Shown: positions 1 through 7,973 of the stretch, piece by piece
Numbering within the stretch: position 1 is the first letter of the stretch
Layout: each line of letters starts with the position of its first letter
Assembly: GCA_964632205.1 (NCBI GenBank)
Contig: CAZWBE010000004.1
Coordinates: forward strand, 1-58,688
Direction of reading: 5' to 3'
DNA length: 58,688 nt
From: CALLVF01 sp964632205
GTDB lineage: Bacteria > Patescibacteriota > Microgenomatia > UBA1406 > GWC2-37-13
Notes under the pieces: model-generated
The model's database searches: none
The model's input: only the letters and a program-made list of their open reading frames with translations
What the model was told of the DNA's origin: nothing
Made by a program: the position numbers and the translations under genes

Positions 1-19
1 CTCTTCAAATCCAATCCTG

Positions 20-103
20 TCCAGGGGGGAGGATTCGAACCTCCGCAGCCGTAAAGGCGACAGTTTTACAGACTGTTGCAATTGTCCACTCTGCCACCCC
101 TGG
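20..103 (-). tRNA. tRNA-Tyr (anticodon GTA)
   Basis: The minus strand folds as a cloverleaf with acceptor CCAGGGG/CCCCTGG, a TTCGAAT T-loop and the anticodon loop CTGTAAA, giving anticodon GTA. The long variable arm is normal for bacterial tRNA-Tyr. The discriminator is A, and the 3' CCA is not encoded because the next bases are CAG. A TATAAT hexamer lies 12 bases upstream on the same strand, inside the spacer after groEL, and could be its -10 box, although no convincing -35 is seen. Confidence 0.97.
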
Positions 104-119
104 TTTTCTTTTCTATTAT

Positions 120-151
120 AACAAATTGCCCTCCACACATTGGAGGGCAAT
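120..151 (-). terminator. Rho-independent terminator-like hairpin after groEL
   Basis: ATTGCCCTCCA and TGGAGGGCAAT form a perfect 11-bp stem with a 5-base loop at 125-151. On the minus strand it is followed by TTGTTAT, which is only moderately T-rich. It lies just downstream of the groEL stop codon and upstream of the tRNA-Tyr gene, so it probably ends the groESL transcript. Confidence 0.65.
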
Positions 152-187
152 CAATTTCTGACAACCTTAAATTTACTTGTTTTCTTC

Positions 188-1819
188 TTAATATTCAGGC
201 ATTGATGGTGTTGCCGGGGTTGATTCTTTCTTTTCTGGAATATCTGTCACCAAAGCCTCAGTTGTCAAAACCATTGTCGCCACGGAAGAGGCGTTTTCCA
301 AGGCGCTGCGAACAACTTTCGCTGGATCAACAATGCCCCGCTTAAACATCGAACCAAACTCTAAAGTTAACGCGTCAAAACCATAATCGCTATCTTTCGC
401 CTCTTCAACTTTGTTGAGAACCCATCCGGCATCGACTCCTGAATTGGTGGCTATCATTTTCAATGGTTCAGCTAAAGATTTGTAAACAATATCAACGCCG
501 GTTTTTTCTTCTTCAAACTCCATTTTTTTCTTTAAATCAAGCAAAACCTTTCGGGCTTGAAGAAGAGTAACACCACCGCCGGCAACGATTCCTTCCTCAA
601 GAGCGGCTTTGGTGGCGGCAACCGCATCATTAACTCTTTCTTTCTTTTCTTTCATCTCAACCTCCGTTGCCGCTCCTACGTTAATCACGGCTACGCCCCC
701 AGAAAGTTTTGCCAGTCTTTCTTGTAACTTTTCTTTATCAAAATCAGAGGTTGTCTCCTCAATCGCCCGGCGAATTTGGGCAATGCGGGCTTTTATTTTG
801 GCTGGCTCGCCTTTACCACCAATGATTCGACAATTCTCTTTATCGGCCCAAACCTTATCCGCTCGACCACAATCATCAACTTCTACGTTTTCTAATTTTT
901 TCCCTAAATCTTCAGAAATAACTGTTCCCCCTGTTAAAATAGCAATATCCTCCAACATCTCCTTTCTTCTATCACCAAATCCAGGGGCTTTAACTACTAA
1001 AGCGTTGAAGGTCCCTCGAAGCTTATTAACAACTAAGGTGGCTAAAGCTTCACCTTCAACCTCATCGGCAATAATCACTAAATTTTTTGATACCTTAACG
1101 AACTTCTCTAAAAATGGTAAAAGATCAGCCACCGCGGAAATTTTTTTATCGGTAATAAGAATATAAGGATCCTCAACTTCGGCTATCATTTTTTCCGGAT
1201 CCGTCGCAAAATAAGGTGAAGCAAAACCGCGGTCAAACTCCATCCCCTCTTTATATTCTATCTCCATTTGTAACCCTTTACCTTCCTCGACCGTCACGAC
1301 GCCATCTTTCCCCACCTTTCTTAATGCCTCAGCTATTTTTTGACCTATCTGATTATCAGCAGCAGAAATAGTGGCAACCTGGACAATCTCTTCCTCATTA
1401 TCAATAGAAACTTTTTTGGCCATTTTTTTAACCTGAGCTACCACCGATTCAACTGCCCTATCGATCCCTTTTTTCAAAACCATTGGATTAGCTCCCGCGG
1501 TAATGTTTTTTAATCCTTCATTAACCATCGCTTGCGTAAGAAGAGTCGAGGTGGTCGTTCCATCACCAGCAACATCATTAGTCTTTGAGGCCGCCTCTTT
1601 TACCAGTTGCGCTCCCATGTTTTCAAATGGGTCCTCCAACTCAATCTCTTTTGCCACCGAAACACCATCGTGAACAACATTCGGTGCTCCCCATTTTCTA
1701 TCAAGAGCAACATTTCTTCCCCGTGGTCCCAAAGTAGTCACCACGGTTTTAGCTAAAATATTAATGCCGCGAGCTAATTTTTGTCTCGCTTCTTCAGAAA
1801 ATTTAATTTGTTTTGCCAT
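188..1819 (-). CDS. groL: Chaperonin GroEL (60 kDa)
   Basis: GroEL forms the double-ring ATP-driven folding chamber of the cytosol together with GroES. At 543 residues it has the usual family length. The N-terminal equatorial domain has the nucleotide-binding segments TTLGPRGRNV (about residues 29-38) and AGDGTTT (about 85-91), and the C-terminal equatorial part has the GGG-containing segment VAGGGVTLL. The C-terminus ends in a Ser/Thr/Pro-rich tail (ESTPATPSMPEY) instead of the GGM-repeat tail of E. coli GroEL. It is downstream of groES with 39 bases between them and is followed by a hairpin terminator. The identification is certain; the effect of the tail on chamber volume is unknown. Confidence 0.99.
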   Translation of the reverse strand: MAKQIKFSEEARQKLARGINILAKTVVTTLGPRGRNVALDRKWGAPNVVHDGVSVAKEIELEDPFENMGAQLVKEAASKTNDVAGDGTTTSTLLTQAMVNEGLKNITAGANPMVLKKGIDRAVESVVAQVKKMAKKVSIDNEEEIVQVATISAADNQIGQKIAEALRKVGKDGVVTVEEGKGLQMEIEYKEGMEFDRGFASPYFATDPEKMIAEVEDPYILITDKKISAVADLLPFLEKFVKVSKNLVIIADEVEGEALATLVVNKLRGTFNALVVKAPGFGDRRKEMLEDIAILTGGTVISEDLGKKLENVEVDDCGRADKVWADKENCRIIGGKGEPAKIKARIAQIRRAIEETTSDFDKEKLQERLAKLSGGVAVINVGAATEVEMKEKKERVNDAVAATKAALEEGIVAGGGVTLLQARKVLLDLKKKMEFEEEKTGVDIVYKSLAEPLKMIATNSGVDAGWVLNKVEEAKDSDYGFDALTLEFGSMFKRGIVDPAKVVRSALENASSVATMVLTTEALVTDIPEKKESTPATPSMPEY

Positions 1820-1858
1820 AGGTTTTTATAGATTTTGTAACTTTTAACTTGATAATTT

Positions 1859-2167
1859 TTAACTGACAATCGCCATAATATCTTTGTGTTCAATTAAAAG
1901 CCATTCTTCTGTTCCTACCTTAACTTCATTACCACCCCATTTTTTGTAAATAACCTTTTGACCAACTTTAACACACATCGGCAACGTTTTACCTTCATCA
2001 TTAATCGCTCCCGGCCCAACCGCCATTACCTCTCCTATTTGAGGTTTTTCTTTAGCCGTATCAGGAAGAACTATTCCTGATGGCGTGGTTTGTTCCTCCT
2101 GAAGAGGTTTTACTAATACATAATCAAAAAGAGGTTTGATATTTAAACCAGCAGTTGATTTTACCAT
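1859..2167 (-). CDS. groS: Co-chaperonin GroES (10 kDa)
   Basis: GroES caps the GroEL ring. The 102-residue protein has the family pattern PLFDYVLVKPL near the N-terminus, a mobile-loop segment around TTPSGIVLPDTA (about 27-38), and the GVVMAVGPG-like core as GEVMAVGPGAI. It is the first gene of the groESL operon and starts with ATG about 55 bases after a near-consensus promoter. I see no CIRCE (HrcA) repeat in the upstream region, so heat-shock control, if any, is by another mechanism. No Shine-Dalgarno sequence is visible before the ATG. Confidence 0.98.
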   Translation of the reverse strand: MVKSTAGLNIKPLFDYVLVKPLQEEQTTPSGIVLPDTAKEKPQIGEVMAVGPGAINDEGKTLPMCVKVGQKVIYKKWGGNEVKVGTEEWLLIEHKDIMAIVS

Positions 2168-2222
2168 ATGATTTTTTTTAAAATAAATTTTAATTAATCA
2201 ACTTTTAAAAGATGGTAAATAT

Positions 2223-2250
2223 TTTATAATAAAAATTTTAAATTTGTCAA
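2223..2250 (-). promoter_or_regulatory. Sigma70-type promoter of groESL
   Basis: On the minus strand TTGACA (2245-2250) and TATAAA (2223-2228) are separated by 16 bases. The predicted start lies about 49 bases before the groES ATG. It overlaps a TATAAT on the opposite strand that points to the Lon-like gene. Confidence 0.8.
2225..2230 (+). promoter_or_regulatory. Candidate -10 box of the Lon-like gene
   Basis: A perfect TATAAT on the plus strand overlaps the groESL -10 box. The resulting leader to the TTG start codon would be about 23 bases. The -35 region is not convincing. Confidence 0.45.
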
Positions 2251-2259
2251 GAGGATATT

Positions 2260-3321
2260 TTGTCTGCTAACAATATGGATGAGCAAAAAAGGTTGCCAGA
2301 AATAGAAAAATTAATGTCAGCCTTGCAGAGTGCTGATTTGCCTGCTAACTTACATGATAAAGCACTGACTCAAATTGAGCGAATCAATCTGACATTAAAA
2401 TATGGCGGCAGCCTCTCCCAACTTGATATCATTGCTAAATATGTAGACTGGATCACTAATCTCCCTTGGGATAAAAAAACAGAAGATATCCTTGATATCC
2501 AAAAAGCAAAAGAGGTCCTTGATAAAAATCATTATGGTTTAGAAAAAATTAAAAAGAGGGTTATTGAATATCTCTCTCTTCTGATATTACAAAGACAGAA
2601 ATTAAAATTAGAAAGTTTTCACGCTCCAAATCTTTTTTTTGTCGGTTTAGCGGGTACCGGTAAAACTACTTTTGCCATTTCAATTGCCGAGGCTTTAGGA
2701 AGAAAATTTGTCCGTATCCCCTTTGGCGGCTTGTCTTCAGCACTTGATCTTCGTGGTCAATCAAAAACCACTCCTGAAGCTGAGCCAGGAATGATAATCC
2801 GCGCTCTTCGACGTGCCGGGTGTAAAAATCCAGTTATTCTTCTTGATGAACTTGATCGAATCACTCCAGAATCACGAGCCGCCATTATGGGAGTACTGAT
2901 TGAACTTTTAGATCCAGAACAAAACAGTAATTTTACTGATTATTTTATTGACTATCCTTTTGATTTATCACAAGTTTTATTCGTTGCCACGGCTAATAAT
3001 ACCAATAACATCTCAACCGCTGTCATGGATAGATTAGAAGTGATCCAAATGCCCTCGTACACTGATGAGGAAAAGATTAATATTGCTAAAAATTATGTTC
3101 TCCCTCGCTACTTAAAAGAGGCAGGGTTAACCGAAGAAAATATCAAAATTGAAGACCACTTGTGGTTAAAATTAACTCGACCATTAGGATTTGATCCAGG
3201 AATAAGAAGTTTAGAGAGAACTATTGAAGGAATTGTCAGAAAAGTGGCTTATAAAATGGTTAAAGGAGAAGGAAGAAGTTTTGTTATTAATGAAAATAAT
3301 ATTAAGGAATATATTTATTAA
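2260..3321 (+). CDS. Lon-type AAA+ ATPase lacking LAN and protease domains
   Basis: The 353 residues match the central part of Lon: the helical segment before the ATPase (KYVDWITNLPWDKKTED, about 60-76), Walker A GLAGTGKT (about 129-136), Walker B VILLDELDR (about 192-200), the DRLEVIQMPSYT segment and the sensor-2 region GIRSLER. It ends where the Lon Ser-Lys protease domain should begin, and the LAN substrate domain is missing too; full Lon is about 800 residues. A convergent gene follows immediately, so there is no hidden remainder. I chose the TTG start because AGAGGA sits 6 bases upstream of it, while the ATG 15 bases further on has no such site. An unfoldase or chaperone role next to groESL is inference. 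Confidence 0.9.
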   Translation: MSANNMDEQKRLPEIEKLMSALQSADLPANLHDKALTQIERINLTLKYGGSLSQLDIIAKYVDWITNLPWDKKTEDILDIQKAKEVLDKNHYGLEKIKKRVIEYLSLLILQRQKLKLESFHAPNLFFVGLAGTGKTTFAISIAEALGRKFVRIPFGGLSSALDLRGQSKTTPEAEPGMIIRALRRAGCKNPVILLDELDRITPESRAAIMGVLIELLDPEQNSNFTDYFIDYPFDLSQVLFVATANNTNNISTAVMDRLEVIQMPSYTDEEKINIAKNYVLPRYLKEAGLTEENIKIEDHLWLKLTRPLGFDPGIRSLERTIEGIVRKVAYKMVKGEGRSFVINENNIKEYIY

Positions 3322-3792
3322 CTAAGTATACTTATCGGCAACTTTTGAAGCACCATAGGATTCAGGTTTTATCTTGACATCGTAACCACTTGCTCTTATC
3401 ATGCCAATAACCTCAGTAATTAATTCTCTCGTTTCTCCATTGCGACCAATATCGACATGAATTTGAATATTATATTTAGCAATTCCATTGGTTTTAAAAA
3501 AATTAACAAAATTTTCCGAAGTTTGCAGAGACATCGTCGCTTCTTGATAAATCCTCTCTTTTAAACTAATTTTGCGAGAAAGAATTTGTCTTTTCCAAAA
3601 ATATATTCCGCCAAAACCTACTCGGTGAACAATTAAAGCTGAGACAAAATCATACTTATCAGAAGCAATCTTTTGAGAATCAGTACCAACGATAATTTCA
3701 TATCGCGCCTTTTTATCCGCCTCCATAAAATTCGAAATGATTTGCTTTAAATTATCAAGAGTAATCTTACCGTAGGTTGGACTATGATACAT
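3322..3792 (-). CDS. YkuK family (DUF458) RNase H-like protein
   Basis: This 156-residue protein matches the YkuK/DUF458 family, whose members are predicted to have an RNase H-like fold. The hallmark stretches are YEIIVGTDSQ near residue 40, HVDIGRNGETRELI near 115 and the C-terminal PESYGASKVADKYT. Acidic residues in the first two segments would be the metal ligands if the fold prediction holds. The function of the family is not established. It is convergent with the Lon-like gene, with stop codons directly adjacent, and it precedes no clear operon partner. Confidence 0.88.
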   Translation of the reverse strand: MYHSPTYGKITLDNLKQIISNFMEADKKARYEIIVGTDSQKIASDKYDFVSALIVHRVGFGGIYFWKRQILSRKISLKERIYQEATMSLQTSENFVNFFKTNGIAKYNIQIHVDIGRNGETRELITEVIGMIRASGYDVKIKPESYGASKVADKYT

Positions 3793-3886
3793 AAAACAAA
3801 TTAAAAGTTAAAAATTAAAAATTCAAGATTATTTATGATTTAATAGATTCTTAATTTTAACTGAAACTTTTGACTTTTGATTTACT

Positions 3887-5272
3887 TTATCCTTTAATAT
3901 TACCAATCGGTCGAAAATTAGCTACTGGTCTCGATAATTGAGCTAACTCTATTGATTTTACCACATCAGAAAGATCTTTATAAGCTAAACCTGCCTCTTC
4001 CGCTAAACCAGAAAAAGAGGCAGTTTTCACATAAATTCCTTCTTTTTTCATCTTTTCCCATAATTTCTCGCCTCTGACTAATTTTTTAGCCGCCGAGCGC
4101 GACATCGTTCGACCGGCTCCGTGAGCGGTTGATCCGTAAGATTTTTTTAAGGCTTGATCGGTACCAACTAATAAATAACTGCCTGTCTCCATTGATCCGC
4201 CAATGATAACGGGTTTGTTAGGAAAAGAGCGAGTTGCTCCTTTTCGGTGAATTAAAAGACCATTTTCAAATTTACCAATATTGTGAGCGACGTCATAAAC
4301 TAATCTCATCATTAAATCTTCGGCCTTTTTACCAAAAATCTTTTCAAAAACCCGCCGAATTTGATAAGTAATCGCTTCTCTATTAACAAAAGCAAAATTA
4401 GCGGCACATGCCATTGCCTCAAGATAATTTTTTGCCAAAGAAGATTTAACAGGAGCGCAAACCAACTGTTTGTCATGTAAATAAATTTTGAATTCAGGAA
4501 GATGTTTTTCAAAAATTCGTAAATAATCACTACACACCTGATGACCAAATCCACGCGAGCCGCAATGAACCATAATCACTATTTGACCAGGAAACTCTAT
4601 CCCCCATTTTGAAGCAATTGAGGAAGCAAAGATCTTTTCTACTTTTTGAATCTCCAAATAATGATTGCCACTACCTAAGGTTGCCAGTTGATTAATGCCG
4701 CGTTCAATTGCCTCTTGAGAGACAGAAGAAAAATTAGCCTGATTAATCTTCCCTTCTTCCTCAATACGAGAAACATCCTCTTCCCAACCAATTCCCTTAT
4801 TTTCAACAAGATAGGATACCCCTTCTTCCGTTAACTTTTTTAATTCTTGACGATTAACTTTTAAAAATCCCCGCCGGCCAACACCAGCTGGAATATATTC
4901 AAAAAGGAGGTTGACCAATTTTTCGATCCGTGGCAACACTTCTTTAACTGTTAAATTGGTGGTAATTAAACGCATACCGCAGTTAATATCATAACCAATT
5001 GCACCTGGCGACACATAACCAGTCTCTCCATCCATCGCAAAAACAGTCCCAATAGGAGCCCCATAACCAGAATGAGCATCAGGCATAAGATAAACCGCTC
5101 CCGCTAAACCAGGCAATTGAGCAACGTTTCTTCCTTGGGTAAAAACTTCCTTTTCCAATTGAGTTAATAATTTCTCCGTTGCAAAAATACGCAAAGGCTG
5201 CCCTTGATAATCTTTCTCCATTTCCCATTCAGCCTCACCTTTCTTTTTAAAATTAAACTCAAATAATCTCAT
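3887..5272 (-). CDS. rtcB: RNA ligase RtcB
   Basis: RtcB joins RNA 2',3'-cyclic-phosphate (or 3'-phosphate) ends to 5'-OH ends using GTP and Mn2+. All key residues known for archaeal RtcB are visible: GYDINCGM gives Asp95 and Cys98, GSGNH gives the first metal His (about 204), HCGSRG the second (about 236), VAHN the third (about 330), and STAHGAG carries the His that is guanylylated (about 384). Length (461) is close to that of the Pyrococcus enzyme. The archease gene is 46 bases upstream on the same strand, which supports a two-protein ligase system. The substrate (split tRNA, damaged tRNA or other RNA) cannot be told from sequence. Confidence 0.98.
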   Translation of the reverse strand: MRLFEFNFKKKGEAEWEMEKDYQGQPLRIFATEKLLTQLEKEVFTQGRNVAQLPGLAGAVYLMPDAHSGYGAPIGTVFAMDGETGYVSPGAIGYDINCGMRLITTNLTVKEVLPRIEKLVNLLFEYIPAGVGRRGFLKVNRQELKKLTEEGVSYLVENKGIGWEEDVSRIEEEGKINQANFSSVSQEAIERGINQLATLGSGNHYLEIQKVEKIFASSIASKWGIEFPGQIVIMVHCGSRGFGHQVCSDYLRIFEKHLPEFKIYLHDKQLVCAPVKSSLAKNYLEAMACAANFAFVNREAITYQIRRVFEKIFGKKAEDLMMRLVYDVAHNIGKFENGLLIHRKGATRSFPNKPVIIGGSMETGSYLLVGTDQALKKSYGSTAHGAGRTMSRSAAKKLVRGEKLWEKMKKEGIYVKTASFSGLAEEAGLAYKDLSDVVKSIELAQLSRPVANFRPIGNIKG

Positions 5273-5318
5273 ATTTTTTTATTCTTGGTCGCTCAAATTA
5301 ACTAATAAACATAATATT

Positions 5319-5738
5319 CTAGACATCAAAAACCATAACAAGCTTGTAATATCCTTTTTCCTCTTTTAAATTAAATTTATGTCTAGTTAATGCTTTAATA
5401 TCAACTTTTACTGGCAAAAGAGGAGTAATTTTTTGACCAGATAGATTAGCAATTATCTTATCCTCTAAAATTTTAAACTCTCCTTTTTTAAATAATAAAA
5501 ATTGTGTGTCTTTAAAATATATTAGTTTCTCCACAAAATGAAAAATCCTTTCCTCCAAACTTTCTCCTGTGATTTCTAATCCCTTCATTTTCACAATGTT
5601 TTTCAATCTCTTAACATCTGTTATTAATGAAGAGAATGCCAAAAGGACATTTTTTAATAAAGACTTTTTACTGCTTCCATAGACTTCAATTATTAAATCA
5701 GCAATATTTTTATTCTCAATCACTATCCACTTTTTCAT
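5319..5738 (-). CDS. Archease-like RtcB cofactor
   Basis: About 139 residues. The C-terminus (VDIKALTRHKFNLKEEKGYYKLVMVFDV, given here only as the pattern VxIKALTxHxF...VMVFDV) is characteristic of archease, and the N-terminal half has the D/E positions of the family (IADLIIEVYG, where most archeases have HTADIGI). The HTAD histidine is replaced, so it is a diverged member. Archease speeds the guanylylation of RtcB and lets it turn over. It stands directly upstream of rtcB. I prefer the ATG at 5738; a TTG 18 bases further upstream is in frame but has no supporting ribosome-binding site. Confidence 0.85.
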   Translation of the reverse strand: MKKWIVIENKNIADLIIEVYGSSKKSLLKNVLLAFSSLITDVKRLKNIVKMKGLEITGESLEERIFHFVEKLIYFKDTQFLLFKKGEFKILEDKIIANLSGQKITPLLPVKVDIKALTRHKFNLKEEKGYYKLVMVFDV

Positions 5739-5780
5739 AAACTGCTCAGAAAACAAATAATAAGAGGTATCAAAAACTAG

Positions 5781-5868
5781 CGGAGATGGAGGGATTCGAA
5801 CCCCCGATCCGCTTAAGGCGGATACTGGTTTTCAAGACCAGCCCGTTCAACCACTCCGGCACATCTCC
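5781..5868 (-). tRNA. tRNA-Ser (anticodon TGA)
   Basis: The cloverleaf has acceptor GGAGATG/CATCTCC, discriminator G, a long variable arm, a GGTTCGAATCC T-arm and the anticodon loop CTTGAAA, giving anticodon TGA. CCA is not encoded. It lies 5 bases from the tRNA-Cys gene on the same strand, so the two are probably cotranscribed. Confidence 0.97.
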
Positions 5869-5873
5869 TTTTG

Positions 5874-5946
5874 AGGCGCGAAGGGGAATCGAACCCCTGC
5901 AGTAGCTGTTTTGCAGACAGCTGCGTTTCCACTTCGCCATCGCGCC
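5874..5946 (-). tRNA. tRNA-Cys (anticodon GCA)
   Basis: The 73-base cloverleaf has acceptor GGCGCGA/TCGCGCC, discriminator U (normal for Cys) and the anticodon loop CTGCAAA, giving anticodon GCA. CCA is not encoded. It is the upstream member of the Cys-Ser pair. Confidence 0.97.
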
Positions 5947-6020
5947 ATTTTAATATTTTTATTATTATATTTTACCCTATTTGAATTTTAAAATTTGATA
6001 AAATTTCTTTTAATTAATTT

Positions 6021-6785
6021 ATGAGCAATATTTTTTTCTCGATTATCATCCCTACTCTAAATGAAGAAGTTAACTTACCAATTATTTTATCTTCGATAGA
6101 AAAACAGGATTATAAAAATTTTGAGGTTATTATCTGTGATAGTCTCTCAAAAGATAAAACTAAGGAGATAGCATTATTGTATTTAAAAAAATTAGATTTA
6201 AGTTTTTATCAAAAAAAGTTTTTCAATGTCTCACAGGCAAGAAATTTTGGAGCAAATAAAGCAAAAGGGGACTATCTAGTTTTTTTTGATGCTGATGTTG
6301 ATATTGAAAAAACTTTTTTAACTGAAATTAATAACAAAATTAACCACTTTCACTTAGATATACTAACCGTTTGGAACCGGGCAAAAAAGGATATCAGGGG
6401 AAAAATCATTTTTGGTTTGATGAACATAGCGATGAGCTTCTCAGTAAAAGTTAAACCCGCTGCTAATGGGCCGTGTATGATTATTAAAAAAAGTAAGTTT
6501 TTAGAGGTGGGGGGATTTGACACAGAAATTGTCTTTGGAGAAGATTTTGATTTAACTCAACGAATTGTCAAAAAAGGGGGAAGATTTATGGTTTTTAAAA
6601 AACCTCTTCTTTATGTTTCAACAAGAAGATTTGAAAAGGAGGGATTAATTTTAAGTTTATATAAATCAATTAAAGCAATCCTCCATCAACAATTTTTTGG
6701 ACCAATTAAACAACCAATTTTTGAATACCAAATGGGGGGACAATATTATCAAAATTCAAAAGGCAAAAATAATAATGCAAAATAA
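6021..6785 (+). CDS. Glycosyltransferase family 2 (GT-A fold)
   Basis: A 254-residue GT2 enzyme that transfers a sugar from a nucleotide-sugar donor on the cytoplasmic face. It starts with the nucleotide-binding SIIIPTLNEE (about 7-16), has the metal-binding FDADVD (about 89-94), and the acceptor-side GEDFDLTQR motif near residue 175. No clear transmembrane segment is present, but the C-terminal part is amphipathic. The donor and acceptor are unknown. The Nudix gene downstream overlaps it by 11 bases, so the two are translated together. Confidence 0.9.
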   Translation: MSNIFFSIIIPTLNEEVNLPIILSSIEKQDYKNFEVIICDSLSKDKTKEIALLYLKKLDLSFYQKKFFNVSQARNFGANKAKGDYLVFFDADVDIEKTFLTEINNKINHFHLDILTVWNRAKKDIRGKIIFGLMNIAMSFSVKVKPAANGPCMIIKKSKFLEVGGFDTEIVFGEDFDLTQRIVKKGGRFMVFKKPLLYVSTRRFEKEGLILSLYKSIKAILHQQFFGPIKQPIFEYQMGGQYYQNSKGKNNNAK

Positions 6786-7251
6786 TAACTTAAAATTAAA
6801 AAAGAAAAAGTTAAAAGTTAAACTTGAAGTCTCAGCCGGAGGAATTGTCTTTAAAAAATCCAAAGATAATCATCAAAAATTAAACATTAGTTGGTTAATA
6901 GTCCAGCACTCCCAGCATAAAGGTTGGGTTTTTCCAAAAGGATTAGTGGGAGATAAGAATATATTGGAATCAATGAAAGAGGCGGCTTTACGAGAGGTCG
7001 AGGAAGAGGGGGGAGTTAAAGCAAAAATAATTAATGATAGACCAATTGTTACCAAGTATCAATACATATGGCAAGGGTTTTTGATCAAAAAAACCGTTTA
7101 TTATTTCCTCATGGAATATATCTCGGGCGATCCTAAAAACCATGATTGGGAAGTCTCTCAAGCAAAATTTGTCAGTGAAGAGGAAGTAAAAAAAACTCTC
7201 ACTTATCAATCCGATAAAGAAGCTTTCCAAAAAGCTCTTTCTTTGATTTAA
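6775..7251 (+). CDS. Nudix hydrolase
   Basis: The Nudix box is complete: G-x5-E-x7-REVEEEGGV in the middle of the protein, beginning at GDKNILE. The context SAGGIVF...GWVFPKG resembles Ap4A hydrolase-like members, which hydrolyse dinucleoside polyphosphates, but the substrate is not certain. I start it at the ATG inside the end of the glycosyltransferase gene. The first 20 residues (LKLKKKKLKVKLEV) are low-complexity and are encoded by the AT-rich motif that recurs between genes here, so the start could have been extended from intergenic sequence. A start further upstream would only add an overlap in another frame. Confidence 0.88.
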   Translation: MQNNNLKLKKKKLKVKLEVSAGGIVFKKSKDNHQKLNISWLIVQHSQHKGWVFPKGLVGDKNILESMKEAALREVEEEGGVKAKIINDRPIVTKYQYIWQGFLIKKTVYYFLMEYISGDPKNHDWEVSQAKFVSEEEVKKTLTYQSDKEAFQKALSLI

Positions 7252-7256
7252 AAATG

Positions 7257-7328
7257 AGCGGTGGATGGGATTTGAACCCACGACCTTCTCCTTGGCAAGG
7301 AGACATTCTACCGCTGAACTACCACCGC
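7257..7328 (-). tRNA. tRNA-Gly (anticodon GCC)
   Basis: The 72-base cloverleaf has acceptor GCGGTGG/CCACCGC, discriminator U (normal for bacterial tRNA-Gly), T-loop TTCAAAT and anticodon GCC in the loop TTGCCAA. CCA is not encoded. It is the downstream end of a Ile-Phe-Gly tRNA run. Confidence 0.97.
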
Positions 7329-7339
7329 TAACATTCAGG

Positions 7340-7412
7340 TGCCGAGGGTCAGAGTCGAACTGACATCTGAGGTTTTTCAGACCCCCGCCGTGACCACCTT
7401 GGCTACCTCGGC
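7340..7412 (-). tRNA. tRNA-Phe (anticodon GAA)
   Basis: The acceptor GCCGAGG/CCTCGGC, discriminator A and the 7-base loop CTGAAAA give anticodon GAA. The D-arm is GC-rich (GCC...GGC). The three bases after the discriminator are CCT, so CCA is not encoded. The other tRNAs of this run are 11 and 5 bases away. Confidence 0.95.
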
Positions 7413-7417
7413 TTAAG

Positions 7418-7489
7418 TGCGCTCGCTTGGATTCGAACCAAGGACTCCTACTTTATAAGAGTAGTGCTCTGCCGCTGAGCTACGAGCGC
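7418..7489 (-). tRNA. tRNA-Ile (anticodon TAT)
   Basis: The cloverleaf has acceptor GCGCTCG/CGAGCGC, discriminator A, D-stem GCTC/GAGC and anticodon stem CTACT/AGTAG closing the loop CTTATAA, so the anticodon is UAU and would read AUA. The isoleucine identity pairs C4:G69 and U12:A23 and the bases A37, A38 and A73 are present, while the C29:G41 pair is not. Most bacteria read AUA with a CAU tRNA modified to lysidine, so this form is uncommon. Confidence 0.93.
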
Positions 7490-7507
7490 TTTTATCTTTT
7501 TATTATA

Positions 7508-7924
7508 TCATTCCCCAATTATTTTTATAAGCACCCGTTTATCTCTTTGGCCATCAAACTCGCCATAAAAAATTTCCTCCCAAGGACCTAAATCAAGTTG
7601 ACCATGGGTAATGGCAATCACCACTTCTCTTCCCATTATTGTTCGTTTCAAATGAGCATGAGCGTTATCTTCTCCTGTTTTGTTATGCAACCAACGCCCA
7701 AAATCATAAGGTGCCAAACTTTCTAACCAATTAATGAAGTCCTTTTTTAACCCCTCTTCTTCATCGTTAATAAAAACCGAGGAAGTGATATGCATAGAGT
7801 TAACTAAACATAAACCCTCTTTTACCATGCTCTCTTCTACGGCTTTTTTTACCTGATTAGTAATATTAATAATTTCTATCTTTTTGTCTGTTTTTATCTG
7901 TAAATAATGGGTATAAGTTTTCAC
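7508..7924 (-). CDS. YjbQ/UPF0047 family protein
   Basis: The 138-residue length and the motifs match YjbQ: NSMHITSSVFINDEE (about 43-57), NKTGEDNAHAHLKRTIMG (about 81-98) and HGQLDLGPWEEIFYGEFDG (about 106-124). The conserved His residues line a presumed metal site. Some members have weak thiamine-phosphate synthase activity, but the physiological role is unsettled. The gene stands between two tRNA groups on the same strand. Confidence 0.93.
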   Translation of the reverse strand: MKTYTHYLQIKTDKKIEIINITNQVKKAVEESMVKEGLCLVNSMHITSSVFINDEEEGLKKDFINWLESLAPYDFGRWLHNKTGEDNAHAHLKRTIMGREVVIAITHGQLDLGPWEEIFYGEFDGQRDKRVLIKIIGE

Positions 7925-7973
7925 TAATCTAATGTTTCTTTTAATTTTTAACTTTTCTCCTGATCTTTGGTTT

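Noticed and set aside
609..1166. Long open frame on the opposite strand of groEL
   Set aside because: It is wholly antisense to a certain gene, has no recognisable domain and arises from the codon pattern of groEL.
2168..2260. CIRCE (HrcA) operator upstream of groES
   Set aside because: No TTAGCACTC-N9-GAGTGCTAA-type repeat can be found; only a strong promoter is visible.
6988..7281. Minus-strand frame overlapping the Nudix gene and tRNA-Gly
   Set aside because: It is antisense to the Nudix box and runs into a tRNA gene.
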